DNA of 34,150 bases from contig JADFPU010000009.1 in assembly GCA_022562175.1 (NCBI GenBank), forward strand, positions 1 through 34,150, in the 5' to 3' direction. This document shows positions 1-9,666 of this stretch, piece after piece. Every line of letters begins with the position of its first letter. Position 1 is the stretch's first letter. Source of the DNA: Pseudomonadota bacterium. Lineage in GTDB: Bacteria > Pseudomonadota > Gammaproteobacteria > Eutrophobiales > Eutrophobiaceae. The translations under genes were made by a program, and so were the position numbers. A model generated the notes under the pieces. It was given only the letters and a program-made list of their open reading frames with translations. It was not told the DNA's origin and searched no databases.

Positions 1-237
1 CCTAGAATCCGCAGTTGGACAGCGTGTAGAGTAGTTCTGTTTGCTTGGCTGGCGTAGTGAAAAATCGAGCTAATGGCCGCTCCCTTAGTGAGTTTTTTCA
101 CATAGCCAGGCGGGCAAACAGGGCTGCTATACATGCTGTAGCGCCTTCACCCATTCGGTGAATCCAAATAATATGTAATGAGATATGCTTATCATCATCT
201 TATGTTCAACTCGTAGCGGTTAACTGCGGATTCTAGG
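1..237. mobile_element. MITE-like non-coding element with 16-bp perfect terminal inverted repeats (IS1380/ISEcp1-like ends)
   Basis: cctagaatccgcagtt at 1-16 is the exact reverse complement of aactgcggattctagg at 222-237. An inner imperfect inverted repeat lies at 37-64/94-121 (22 of 28 positions pair) and a small hairpin at 146-162. No ORF inside. The CCTAGA tip resembles IS1380-family ends as remembered. Confidence 0.7.
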
Positions 238-240
238 ATA

Positions 241-1137
241 ATGTTCACCAACTGTCCTCAATGCCACAGGCAATTTCGTATTCGTGCTACGCAGTTATCC
301 GTTGCCGACGGACAGGTCAAGTGTGGTTATTGTGGTCAGCAATTTAATGCAATCGAGCGCCTGCATGATAAACCTCTAGCACCGCAAAAACAGCCTGTTG
401 CCGTTGTGCAGGCACGTAAAGAGCTTGATCAGGAGCCACAGTTTGATATTCCAGGCTCAAATGAAACGACTGTCGAAACGGTAACGCCTGAGCCCCCGCC
501 AGAGCAGGATAGCCTGTCCACTGAGGTCCCTGAGTTTGAAACAGAGCTTGAAACCAAGCATGGGCCGGATGTCGAACAGACGGCATTATCAGGTCAGCAG
601 GCGCAGGCATCTGCATATATGTTTTCTGAAGATTTGCTTGACGACAAGCCCTCAGGCAGCGGTTTTGTCAACAGAGTGCTGTGGGCCTTGAGTACCTTGC
701 TGGTCGCGGTCGTATTAGTCGCCCAGCTAGTATGGTTTAACCGGGATGCGTTAATCAGTCGTTATCCAGAGATGCTGCCCTGGCTGCAGGATATATGTGC
801 ACGGTGGCATTGTGAGCCAATCCGCTATCGTAATGTCTCAGCCATCAAGCTCATTAACCGCGATGTCAGAGACCATCCGCGTTACAAACAGGCCTTGCTG
901 GTCAATGCCACGATGGCCAATCAGGCACATCGCACGCAACCATTTCCTGTTGTGCAACTGATCTTGTATAACGATAACGGTAGATTAATAGCGCACCGGC
1001 AATTTAATCCGGTAGATTATCTTGACAGGAGCATCGACATCAATCGTGGCATGCAGCCGGATGTATCGGTACATTTTGTACTGGAGGTAATTGACCCGAC
1101 AGAAGATGCGGTAAGTTTTGAATTCAAATTTCTTTGA
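241..1137 (+). CDS. Zinc-ribbon (MJ0042-type) and DUF3426 domain membrane protein
   Basis: N-terminal CPQC...CGYC zinc ribbon, a single TM segment (VLWALSTLLVAVVLVAQLVWF) and a DUF3426-like C-terminus; located next to dusB/fis as is common in Gammaproteobacteria. Confidence 0.85.
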   Translation: MFTNCPQCHRQFRIRATQLSVADGQVKCGYCGQQFNAIERLHDKPLAPQKQPVAVVQARKELDQEPQFDIPGSNETTVETVTPEPPPEQDSLSTEVPEFETELETKHGPDVEQTALSGQQAQASAYMFSEDLLDDKPSGSGFVNRVLWALSTLLVAVVLVAQLVWFNRDALISRYPEMLPWLQDICARWHCEPIRYRNVSAIKLINRDVRDHPRYKQALLVNATMANQAHRTQPFPVVQLILYNDNGRLIAHRQFNPVDYLDRSIDINRGMQPDVSVHFVLEVIDPTEDAVSFEFKFL

Positions 1138-1151
1138 CGCTGTAAAAAAAA

Positions 1152-1177
1152 GCAGGAATCAGGCCAAAGTTTCCTGC
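1152..1177 (-). terminator. Hairpin with an 8-nt T-tract on the minus strand (possibly bidirectional)
   Basis: gcaggaa (1152-1158)/ttcctgc (1171-1177) stem; A8 tract at 1144-1151 gives a T-tract when read on the minus strand; AT-rich on the plus side. Confidence 0.5.
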
Positions 1178-1284
1178 ATTATTTAAATTATTCGCTTTCT
1201 TCTGGATGCGATCCTCGCTATTATCGACTGGTCGTTTTTTAACCGCCAGCAGTATAAAAATATAACGAGCGGTATGTATGTCGC

Positions 1285-1533
1285 ATGAGAATTGGCTCCC
1301 ATTTACTTCGTAATAATCTAATTCTTGCCCCGCTGGCAGAGGTGACTTACAGACCTTTCCACCAGCTTTACAGAAAGTTGGGCGCAGGCATGGCTGTGTC
1401 GGAAATGATTAGCTCGAATCCGGATTCAAAGGCATTTCATGCCCGGATAAATCGGCTGGAACAAAGTGAGGAGCAACTACGCATGGTTGTAAGTTATTTT
1501 GATGTATCTCAACAGAGGGATCTTGTCGCATGA
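1285..1533 (+). pseudogene. dusB: Internally deleted tRNA-dihydrouridine synthase B remnant (N-terminus fused to C-terminus, 82 aa)
   Basis: MRIGSHLLRNNLILAPLAEVTYRPF...GAGMAVSEMISSNP matches the DusB N-terminus; FHARINRLEQSEEQLRMVVSYFD resembles the DusB C-terminus; about 250 aa between them are missing; immediately upstream of fis. Confidence 0.8.
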
Positions 1534-1811
1534 CTACAACAGGATCAAGCAAGCAGGTCATAACGACCAGTAAAAAATCAACTAATGGTTTGAGTGACTG
1601 CGCCAAGCAGACACTGGAGAAATATTTTGAAGACCTGAAAGGTCACCAGGCCAATGGCCTGTATGATCTGTTTATGGCGCAGGTGGAGAAACCCTTGTTT
1701 GAAGTTGTTATGAAACATACCCGAGGTAATATGAGCCGGGCGGCTGAGCTACTCGGACTGAACCGGGGTACTTTACGTAACAGGCTGAAGAAGTATGGGC
1801 TGGATAAATAA
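1530..1811 (+). CDS. fis: DNA-binding protein Fis
   Basis: 93 aa; C-terminal HTH GNMSRAAELLGLNRGTLRNRLKKYGL; ATGA overlap with the dusB remnant stop; AGAGGGA upstream. Confidence 0.95.
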   Translation: MTTTGSSKQVITTSKKSTNGLSDCAKQTLEKYFEDLKGHQANGLYDLFMAQVEKPLFEVVMKHTRGNMSRAAELLGLNRGTLRNRLKKYGLDK

Positions 1812-1887
1812 AAACTGCTGCAATTGAAATCGGTTTTTATTTTCGGCAGTCACCCGAGTATATAAAAAACTCAAAGAAGAAATTAAA

Positions 1888-3450
1888 ATGTCCGTTGTTA
1901 AGCGTGCCCTCGTCAGTGTTTCGGATAAAACCGGTATCGTAGACCTCTGTAAATCACTCAGCAGCCTTGGCATCAGCATCCTCTCCACAGGCGGTACCGC
2001 ACGTTTACTGGAAGATAATGGCGTTAATGTTATAGAGGTATCAAGCTATACGGGCTTTCCGGAGATTATGCATGGCCGGGTCAAAACCTTGCATCCCAAA
2101 GTACATGGCGCCCTGCTGGGTAGGCGCGGCATAGACGATGAGGTGATGGCTGAGCATGGTATTGAGCCGGTCGATCTGGTGGTAGTAAATCTCTATCCCT
2201 TCGAGGCAACAGTGAGCCGGGCAGATTGCACACTGGCCGATGCGATTGAAAATATTGATATAGGCGGGCCCGCCATGCTGCGCTCTGCTGCCAAAAATCA
2301 TGCCCATGTCGGCGTAATGGTAGACACTGCTGACTATGCAACGGTTTTAACCGAGCTCAGGGAGTGTGATTGCAGTCTGAGCGATGCCACACGTTTTTCT
2401 CTTGCGCAGAAGGTGTTTGCCCATACTGCCAATTATGATGCCTCTGTATCCAATTATCTTGGCAGTATAGATGAGACTGGCAAACATTTAAATTATCCGC
2501 AGACCTATACTATACAGTTCAGCAAGTTGCAGGATTTGCGCTACGGTGAAAATCCCCATCAAACAGCAGCCTTTTACGGGCAGGCAAATGCACCTGCCGG
2601 AAGTCTGGCAACTGCCAGACAGTTACAGGGTAAAGCTTTATCCTACAATAATATTGCGGATACCGATGCGGCGTTGGAATGCGTTATGTCCTTGCAGGCG
2701 CCGGCATGCGTCATCGTCAAACACGCTAACCCCTGTGGTGTCGCTGTGGCTGAAAACATACTTGCTGCATATAAAAAAGCCTATATGACTGATCCCACCT
2801 CAGCGTTTGGTGGCATTATCGCTTTTAATCGTGCTCTGGATGAAGCAACCGCCCGTGCAATCATTGATCAACAGTTTGTGGAAGTAATTATCGCACCGGA
2901 TATTCAGCAGCAGGCATTAACGGTTAGCGCAGAAAAACAGGCAATACGTGTATTGGCATCAGGCGTGCGTGAGCAATCAATCCAGCAGCTGGAATTGAAA
3001 CGAGTCAGTGGTGGCCTGCTCATACAAGATAGCGATAACGGCAGCATCACAAGAGACGATTTAAAAATTGTTAGTAAACGTATGCCGTCCGATCAGGAAC
3101 TGGATGATCTTTTGTTCGCCTGGCAAGTAGTTAAATATGTCAAATCCAATGCCATCGTCTATGCAAAAGCTGCCCAGACCATAGGCATTGGCGCCGGCCA
3201 GATGAGTCGGATCTATAGCGCACGGATAGCTGCTATCAAGGCAGCTGATGAGGGGTTGCAGGTAAAGGGGTCTGTCATGGCCTCTGATGCCTTTTTTCCG
3301 TTTCGCGATGGTATCGATTCAGCAGCTGAAGCAGGCATAACAGCCGTCATTCAACCAGGCGGCTCGATTCGGGATGAGGAAGTGATCAGCGCAGCAGATC
3401 AGCACGATATGGCTATGGTATTTACCGGCATGCGTCATTTCCGCCATTAG
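1888..3450 (+). CDS. purH: Bifunctional AICAR transformylase/IMP cyclohydrolase
   Basis: 520 aa, full-length Pur[17 protein letters not shown]...[13 protein letters not shown]...LRYGENPHQ...KHANPCGVA...[12 protein letters not shown]...IQPGGSIRD. Confidence 0.97.
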   Translation: MSVVKRALVSVSDKTGIVDLCKSLSSLGISILSTGGTARLLEDNGVNVIEVSSYTGFPEIMHGRVKTLHPKVHGALLGRRGIDDEVMAEHGIEPVDLVVVNLYPFEATVSRADCTLADAIENIDIGGPAMLRSAAKNHAHVGVMVDTADYATVLTELRECDCSLSDATRFSLAQKVFAHTANYDASVSNYLGSIDETGKHLNYPQTYTIQFSKLQDLRYGENPHQTAAFYGQANAPAGSLATARQLQGKALSYNNIADTDAALECVMSLQAPACVIVKHANPCGVAVAENILAAYKKAYMTDPTSAFGGIIAFNRALDEATARAIIDQQFVEVIIAPDIQQQALTVSAEKQAIRVLASGVREQSIQQLELKRVSGGLLIQDSDNGSITRDDLKIVSKRMPSDQELDDLLFAWQVVKYVKSNAIVYAKAAQTIGIGAGQMSRIYSARIAAIKAADEGLQVKGSVMASDAFFPFRDGIDSAAEAGITAVIQPGGSIRDEEVISAADQHDMAMVFTGMRHFRH

Positions 3451-3521
3451 ATGGGCATCTTTTGGGTAACTTCTGCGTTGTAAGCATCGCTACACTGCTC
3501 ATTTATCAGTTGGAATAGATT

Positions 3522-4808
3522 ATGAAAGTATTGATTGTGGGTGGTGGTGGGCGTGAGCATGCCCTGGCCTGGAAGGCGGTGCAATCAGCGGATGTTGAGA
3601 TCGTTTATGTTGCGCCAGGCAATGCCGGCACAACACTGGAAGCGGATGTTGAGAATGTATCGATAGCGGCAGAAGATATCGATGGTTTAAAAAAGTTTGC
3701 CCAGGATAATAAAATCGACCTGACTATCATAGGGCCGGAAGTGCCCCTGATTGCCGGCATCGTTGATGTCTTCACCGAAGCCGGTCTGCGTTGTTTTGGG
3801 CCCAGCAAAAAGGCGGCAATTCTGGAAGGATCAAAATCCTTTAGCAAGGAGTTTCTGCAACGACATAATATCCCGACAGCCGACTACGGTAGCTTTACTG
3901 ATCTGCAGCAGGCTACTGACTACATCAGGGAAAAAGGCACGCCGATCGTGGTAAAGGCCGATGGGCTGGCCGCGGGTAAAGGCGTACTGATTGCTGAAAC
4001 AGAGCAGCAGGCGATTGCTGCGGTCACCGATATGCTGTCAGGGAATAAGTTCGGTGATGCCGGTCATCGTGTCGTTATTGAGGAATTTCTGATCGGTGAA
4101 GAGGCCAGTTTTATTGTGATAAGCGATGGTGAACATATCTTGCCGCTGGCCAGTTCTCAAGATCACAAAGCAAGGGATGAAGGCGACAAGGGGCCTAATA
4201 CCGGCGGTATGGGGGCTTACTCACCGGCCCCTGTGGTGGATGAGACGATGCACCAACGTATCATGCGTGAGGTCATTGAGCCGACAGTTGCCGGGATGCG
4301 TGCTGAAGGAAGAACTTACCTTGGTTTCTTGTATGCCGGCGTGATGATTATGCCTGACGGTACTCTCAAAGTACTGGAATTTAACTGTCGATTCGGTGAT
4401 CCGGAGACACAGCCGATCCTGTTGCGTTTAAAAAGCGATCTGATCCTGTTATGTAACAAAACACTGGATGGTGAGTTAGATACTGTTTGCATAGAATGGG
4501 ATAAGCGCCCTGCCCTGGCAGTGGTGTTGGCTGCCAAAGGTTATCCGTCGGCTGTCAGCAAAGGAGATGTTATTCAAGGACTGGCAGAGAAATTCGACGA
4601 CAATATCAAAGTTTTTCATGCCGCTACGATGCAAAAAAATGGCGATGTGGTGACAGCAGGTGGGCGCGTGTTATGTGTGGCGGCATTAGGAGAAAATGTT
4701 ACTGCAGCAAAACAGCATGCTTACGAGACGATAAAAAAGATCAATTGGCAAGGAATGTTCTATAGGAATGATATCGGTCACAGGGCTGTTATGCGCGAGC
4801 ACAATTAG
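3522..4808 (+). CDS. purD: Phosphoribosylamine--glycine ligase
   Basis: 428 aa; MKVLIVGGGGREHALAWK...GPEVPLIAG...FNCRFGDPETQ; follows purH. Confidence 0.97.
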   Translation: MKVLIVGGGGREHALAWKAVQSADVEIVYVAPGNAGTTLEADVENVSIAAEDIDGLKKFAQDNKIDLTIIGPEVPLIAGIVDVFTEAGLRCFGPSKKAAILEGSKSFSKEFLQRHNIPTADYGSFTDLQQATDYIREKGTPIVVKADGLAAGKGVLIAETEQQAIAAVTDMLSGNKFGDAGHRVVIEEFLIGEEASFIVISDGEHILPLASSQDHKARDEGDKGPNTGGMGAYSPAPVVDETMHQRIMREVIEPTVAGMRAEGRTYLGFLYAGVMIMPDGTLKVLEFNCRFGDPETQPILLRLKSDLILLCNKTLDGELDTVCIEWDKRPALAVVLAAKGYPSAVSKGDVIQGLAEKFDDNIKVFHAATMQKNGDVVTAGGRVLCVAALGENVTAAKQHAYETIKKINWQGMFYRNDIGHRAVMREHN

Positions 4809-5012
4809 TTGCATTTTTTCTGCAGAATAACTGATTATTACCTGAAACATAATTTCCAGTTGTATTTAACCCTGTATACATAGGATAATTACCGTGCCTG
4901 GAGAAACACAGATGCAGGTGAAAACATTATTAGCCGTTGTCATATAAAGTGAGACGAAGGCTTATTTCAGTAATAAAACCACACGTTAAAAATCAGACTT
5001 TAAGGAGACACC

Positions 5013-5345
5013 ATGGCGAAAAAACCTGTTGCTATAGCAACCAAACAAACTAAATCCCAGATCCTCAGTGATCTTGCTGACGATACCGGACTGACAAAAA
5101 AACAAGTCGCTGCCGTTCTAGACGCAATGGCCGCACTTTCTCACCGTCATCTCAAGAAAAATGGATCCGGCGAATTTACTGTCCCATCACTGGCAATAAA
5201 GTTGCGCCGTGTGGTGAAACCTGCGCGTAAAGCCCGCAAAGGCATCAACCCGTTCACCGGTGAGGAAATCATGATCCAGGCAAAACCTGCAACAACAGGT
5301 GTTCGTGCGACAGCCATGAAGGCATTAAAGGATGCCGTTGCCTGA
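5013..5345 (+). CDS. HU/IHF-family histone-like DNA-binding protein
   Basis: 110 aa; TKSQILSDLADDTGLTKKQVAAVLDAM...ARKARKGINPFTGEEIMIQAKPA; SD aaggaga. Confidence 0.9.
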   Translation: MAKKPVAIATKQTKSQILSDLADDTGLTKKQVAAVLDAMAALSHRHLKKNGSGEFTVPSLAIKLRRVVKPARKARKGINPFTGEEIMIQAKPATTGVRATAMKALKDAVA

Positions 5346-5376
5346 CTTAGAGAAGCATCCAGCCAACGATTCTACG

Positions 5377-5413
5377 GAGCCATTTACCTTAAGCCGGTAA
5401 ATGGCTCTTTTTT
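5377..5413 (+). terminator. Rho-independent terminator downstream of the HU-like gene
   Basis: Perfect 12-bp stem gagccatttacc (5377-5388)/ggtaaatggctc (5396-5407) followed by T6. Confidence 0.92.
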
Positions 5414-5422
5414 ATGCAGCTG

Positions 5423-6058
5423 TTACCACGACAGGAAATTTTGCAGTAGCTGCAGACCTGCGCGTTGGCTTTTTTCAGGGTGGAACTGGACCGCGAATAA
5501 ATTATCGCGGGCAACGGCAGAGGTAAAATCAACAACATAATCTGTGCTTGCTGCAATATCCGCTTGCAGCTCTGGTTCTACATAAAAGCTGTGTACGAAA
5601 TAGAATCTTTCCTGATCTGCTATGCCCTTCCATAAAGGGTGAGCTTGTGTCTGGCTGACATTGTTCCAGCCCATGTGAGGGATCTTGTAGACATCGCCAT
5701 TTTCATCGCGTGCTGCATCAGCGAATTTGACCACTTTGCCAGGTATAATGTTCAACCCGGATACGCCACCATCTTCATCGCTCTCGCGCATCAAGGTTTG
5801 CAGGCCCATACAAATTCCGAGAAAGGGTTTGTTTATAATACACTCACGCAGGACAGCATCCAGTCCTTTGTCGACTAAACTTCCCATACATTGGCCGATG
5901 GCTCCCTGTCCGGGGAATACTACACGATCAGCAGCCAGTATCCGTTCAGCCTGATCACTGACGATGATCTTCTGACTGCCTTCGGCAACGTGTTCGAGTG
6001 CTTTGCAGACCGAGCGCAGGTTGCTTGCGCCGTAGTCAATAATGGCAACGGTATTCAT
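5423..6058 (-). CDS. hisH: Imidazole glycerol phosphate synthase subunit HisH
   Basis: MNTVAIIDYGASNLRSV...VVFPGQGA...FLGICMGLQ...FVHSFYV...QFHPEKSQ; class I glutamine amidotransferase of histidine synthesis. Confidence 0.96.
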   Translation of the reverse strand: MNTVAIIDYGASNLRSVCKALEHVAEGSQKIIVSDQAERILAADRVVFPGQGAIGQCMGSLVDKGLDAVLRECIINKPFLGICMGLQTLMRESDEDGGVSGLNIIPGKVVKFADAARDENGDVYKIPHMGWNNVSQTQAHPLWKGIADQERFYFVHSFYVEPELQADIAASTDYVVDFTSAVARDNLFAVQFHPEKSQRAGLQLLQNFLSW

Positions 6059-6076
6059 GACGCGTAATTAAGAGAC

Positions 6077-6688
6077 TTATAAGACGCCTTTTGTAGAAGG
6101 TAATATACCTTGCATGCGTTCATCGACTTCTACAGCCATTCGCAAGGCACGGCTAAATGCCTTGAAGATTGTTTCAGCGATGTGGTGAGCATTGCGCCCG
6201 CGAATATTATCAATGTGCAAGGTCACCTGTGCGTGATTGACAAAGCCCTGAAAAAACTCAGACAGGAGGTCAATATCAAATTCACCCACACGCGCACGGG
6301 GGTAATCGACATTATAGTTAAGTCCGGGACGACCAGAACAATCCAGCACCACTCTTGACAAGGCTTCGTCCAGAGGCACATACGCATGCCCGTATCGTCG
6401 TATGCCTTTTTTATCTCCCAGAGCTTTAGCAAAGGCCTGTCCAAGGGTGATACCAACGTCTTCAACCGTGTGATGTGCATCGATATGCAGATCACCTTTG
6501 GCCTTGATATTAAGGTCGAACGCACCATGACGGGCAACCTGTTCCAGCATGTGCTCGAAAAATGGTATGCCAATATCCAGTTCTGCGTTGCCTGTGCCGT
6601 CAAGGTCAATAACAACACTTATCCGGGTTTCCCTGGTCTGTCTGTCAACAGTCGCTATACGTTTGCCACTCATTTTGTTCATCTTCAA
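6077..6688 (-). CDS. hisB: Imidazoleglycerol-phosphate dehydratase
   Basis: [16 protein letters not shown]...[11 protein letters not shown]...GRNAHHIAE; upstream of hisH on the same strand. Confidence 0.96.
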   Translation of the reverse strand: MKMNKMSGKRIATVDRQTRETRISVVIDLDGTGNAELDIGIPFFEHMLEQVARHGAFDLNIKAKGDLHIDAHHTVEDVGITLGQAFAKALGDKKGIRRYGHAYVPLDEALSRVVLDCSGRPGLNYNVDYPRARVGEFDIDLLSEFFQGFVNHAQVTLHIDNIRGRNAHHIAETIFKAFSRALRMAVEVDERMQGILPSTKGVL

Positions 6689-6746
6689 CAGGATTTAATA
6701 ACTTGTTAAACAACGTCTCTTTACTAAACTTTTCGCAGTTTAGAGG

Positions 6747-7694
6747 ATGTACTATGACAAATACAGATATACTGTCTTGATGGATGAAATTGATATTAAT
6801 GCGGTTAAAGAATATCTACTTGGATTACAGCACCATATTTGCTCATCCATTGAGGGACTCGATGACAAGCAAGACTTTAACGAAGATCGCTGGCAACACG
6901 AACAAGGTGGTGGCGGTCTCTCGCGTGTATTGAGCAATGGCCATATTTTTGAGCAGGCAGGCATAAATTTCTCGCATGTGCTGGGCGCCAGCCTGCCAGG
7001 CTCAGCGACGGCCCAACGCCCGGAGCTTGCCGGATACGGTTTTCAGGCCATAGGCGTGTCTCTGGTCATGCACCCGCATAACCCCTATGTCCCCACTACC
7101 CATATGAATGTCCGGTTTTTTCTTGCAGAAAAGCAGGGCCGTGAGCCGCAATGGTGGTTTGGTGGCGGTTTCGACTTGACACCCTATTATGGCTTTGACG
7201 AAGATGCTGAACATTGGCATCAGCAGGCTTACGATGCATGCAAGGACTTTGGTGACAATGTGTATCCGCGTTATAAAAAATGGTGCGATGAGTACTTTTA
7301 TTTAAAACATCGGCAGGAGCAGCGTGGTATTGGCGGCCTGTTTTTTGATGATTTGAATGAATGGGGGTTTATCCGATGCTTCGATTTTATGCGCAGTGTC
7401 GGTGATCATTTCCTGCCCGCATATCTTCCTATTGTTGAGCGTAGAAAAGACACGTCCTATATAAAAAAACAACGGGATTTCCAGTTATACCGGCGCGGTC
7501 GTTATGTGGAGTTTAATCTGATCTATGATAGAGGAACCTTGTTCGGCCTACAATCGGGCGGACGAACAGAGTCCATCCTTATGTCTCTGCCGCCGCAGGT
7601 GCGCTGGCAATATAACTGGCAACCGCAGCCTGGCACAGAAGAAGCAAACTTGTATGAGAAATTTCTTAAACCCAGAGAGTGGTTAAAGGGCTAA
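6747..7694 (+). CDS. hemF: Oxygen-dependent coproporphyrinogen III oxidase (start may be ATG 6780)
   Basis: [13 protein letters not shown]...NVRFF...[13 protein letters not shown]...[31 protein letters not shown] motifs of HemF. Confidence 0.95.
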   Translation: MYYDKYRYTVLMDEIDINAVKEYLLGLQHHICSSIEGLDDKQDFNEDRWQHEQGGGGLSRVLSNGHIFEQAGINFSHVLGASLPGSATAQRPELAGYGFQAIGVSLVMHPHNPYVPTTHMNVRFFLAEKQGREPQWWFGGGFDLTPYYGFDEDAEHWHQQAYDACKDFGDNVYPRYKKWCDEYFYLKHRQEQRGIGGLFFDDLNEWGFIRCFDFMRSVGDHFLPAYLPIVERRKDTSYIKKQRDFQLYRRGRYVEFNLIYDRGTLFGLQSGGRTESILMSLPPQVRWQYNWQPQPGTEEANLYEKFLKPREWLKG

Positions 7695-7813
7695 AGCGAT
7701 CTTTTTTACAGGTGATATGCAGTGACATGAACATACCGTGATGATAGAGATCGGATATCTTTACTTGTCGCTTGATTTGATTTGGAAGATCAACACGAAT
7801 TGAAGTGCCTGGT

Positions 7814-8470
7814 TTAGCCTGGCAGGCTGCGTTTGCTGCTAAGCCAGCGTAACAAGGGTTGCCATTGTTCCCGATCATACAACGTCTTGGCAGGGGCAAA
7901 CTCGAAGATGCTGAGGCCCTTCTCGGCTGCCTTGATGTAGTTCTGGCTGGACCTTAAGACCGTCATATAGGGTAATTTTTGGCCGTTTGGCAGTTTCATT
8001 TTGTCGAGATAGTAGTCCAGCTTTGCCGCCGCAAGCGTATCTTCCCTGACGCGATTTGCGACAGTCGCCAGTTTTATCTTGCGCTTGATCAGTTTGCGCA
8101 GGGAATACAGCTCATCGATAAAATGCTCTGCGGCACGGATATCTATTGGCGAAGGCATCAATGGGATGACCATGGTCTGGCCGAGCCGGACGTAATTTGC
8201 CAACCTTTGTCCATGGGTTGCTGCCGGGGTATCGATAACAATAACGTCTGTGTTTCTGGGAACATGAAGCTTGCCGCCACGAATAGAGGCATCGTAGATT
8301 TCTGTTGCGCTCGATGGACGAATGGAGAGCCAGTCCCTGCTTGAACCCTGCGGATCACAATCTGCCAGGGCAACACGTTTACCCAGTTGCGCGAAGTAAC
8401 CGGCAATATTTGTTGCCAGCGTGCTCTTGCCACAGCCTCCCTTGGAGTTGAGAACGAGGATGGAGTGCAT
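7814..8470 (-). CDS. ParA/MinD-like P-loop ATPase (orphan)
   Basis: Deviant Walker A KGGCGKSTLATNIA, ALADCDPQGSSRDWL, VIVIDTPAA. Confidence 0.9.
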   Translation of the reverse strand: MHSILVLNSKGGCGKSTLATNIAGYFAQLGKRVALADCDPQGSSRDWLSIRPSSATEIYDASIRGGKLHVPRNTDVIVIDTPAATHGQRLANYVRLGQTMVIPLMPSPIDIRAAEHFIDELYSLRKLIKRKIKLATVANRVREDTLAAAKLDYYLDKMKLPNGQKLPYMTVLRSSQNYIKAAEKGLSIFEFAPAKTLYDREQWQPLLRWLSSKRSLPG

Positions 8471-8617
8471 GGTGTTACTCCTTATTATTTTTCCGCTGTA
8501 GGCTTTCTATTCTCGGACGAACTCCAAGTATAGCCTGTCTGCCGGTTGCTTACAGTAGCGATTTCAGCAGTTATGGTGCATCGCATCATATTTGTACGCA
8601 ATGATGGGGGCTTTGTT

Positions 8618-9490
8618 TTATTTGTTTTTTGTTTCCATCATGGCCTGGATCACCGGGTTCAGGATCAGTTGCATGGAAAAAATCTTCTTGCCGGCAGGGA
8701 TGACGATGGTGTCGGGACTGGACATAAAAGAGCCCTCCAGCATTTCCAGCAGGTAGCGGAAATCAATCGGGATCTTTTTCCGGTTTCTGATGTGGATGAC
8801 GGAAAAACTCTCGTCATTGGTTGGATTATGAGTCGCCGCAAAAGGATTGGAAATGTCCACCGTCGGGACACGCTGGAAGTTTATGTCCGTTTTTGAGAAC
8901 TGCGGTGTAATGTAATGAACATAATCATGCATCCGTTCAAGGATCATCTTGGTGGCGTCCTCGGTCGAGTAACCGCGGATGTCACGATCACGCTTGATTT
9001 TTTGTATCCATTCCAGGTTAATAATAGGCACCACACCGATCAGCAGATCAACATATCGGGTAATGTTAACCTTGTCGGTGACCAGGCCACCATGTAATCC
9101 CTCATAAAACAGCAGATCCGTATTGTCCGGTAATGCTTCCCACGGGGTCAATGAGCCGGGCGGATAGCCATGCTGTGTAGCTTCTTTTGCGTTGTGGATG
9201 TAATAACGTCGCTGTCCCTGGCCGGTCTCTGAATAGCCCTTGAAAAATGCCTGCAGTTCCGTATACAGATTGCCTTCAGGGCCAAAGTGCGTGATAACCT
9301 TGCCTTCTTTTTCAGCCTGTTTGACCTTCTCATCCATATCGTGGCGGTTATAGCGATGGAAGCTGTCCCCTTCGATAATGGCCGGCTTGATACCCTGGTC
9401 CCTGAATATGTGCTCAAATGCTGTTTTTACATTTGTGGTGCCGGCTCCCGATGAACCGGTAACGGCGATTATGGGGTGTTTTTTTGACAT
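8618..9490 (-). CDS. prk: Phosphoribulokinase (start MSKKHPII at 9490, not 9565)
   Basis: PIIAVTGSSGAGTT...GDSFHRY...FYEGLHGG...YVDLLIGVVPIINLEWIQKIKRD; proteobacterial Calvin-cycle PRK. Confidence 0.93.
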   Translation of the reverse strand: MSKKHPIIAVTGSSGAGTTNVKTAFEHIFRDQGIKPAIIEGDSFHRYNRHDMDEKVKQAEKEGKVITHFGPEGNLYTELQAFFKGYSETGQGQRRYYIHNAKEATQHGYPPGSLTPWEALPDNTDLLFYEGLHGGLVTDKVNITRYVDLLIGVVPIINLEWIQKIKRDRDIRGYSTEDATKMILERMHDYVHYITPQFSKTDINFQRVPTVDISNPFAATHNPTNDESFSVIHIRNRKKIPIDFRYLLEMLEGSFMSSPDTIVIPAGKKIFSMQLILNPVIQAMMETKNK

Positions 9491-9572
9491 ATGACGAACT
9501 CGTTCATAGTTATTTATTTGATCATATAGCCTTATTTTGCGTTCAGCATCAAGCAACAATTTCACAGTAGGA

Positions 9573-9578
9573 TATAAT
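9573..9578 (+). promoter_or_regulatory. Candidate -10 element TATAAT upstream of msbA
   Basis: Consensus tataat at 9573-9578; no convincing -35 identified. Confidence 0.3.
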
Positions 9579-9666
9579 CAGGGCCCAGCAAACCTGCTTA
9601 TGCAATTATAAAAAAATTACAAACCGACATAAAAGCGCGGATGATCTACGCTTATATCTGCGCCTG

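Noticed and set aside
344-616. Antisense ORF inside the DUF3426 gene (and many other antisense or out-of-frame ORFs in the track)
   Set aside because: They lie within confidently assigned genes and show no protein-family signature.
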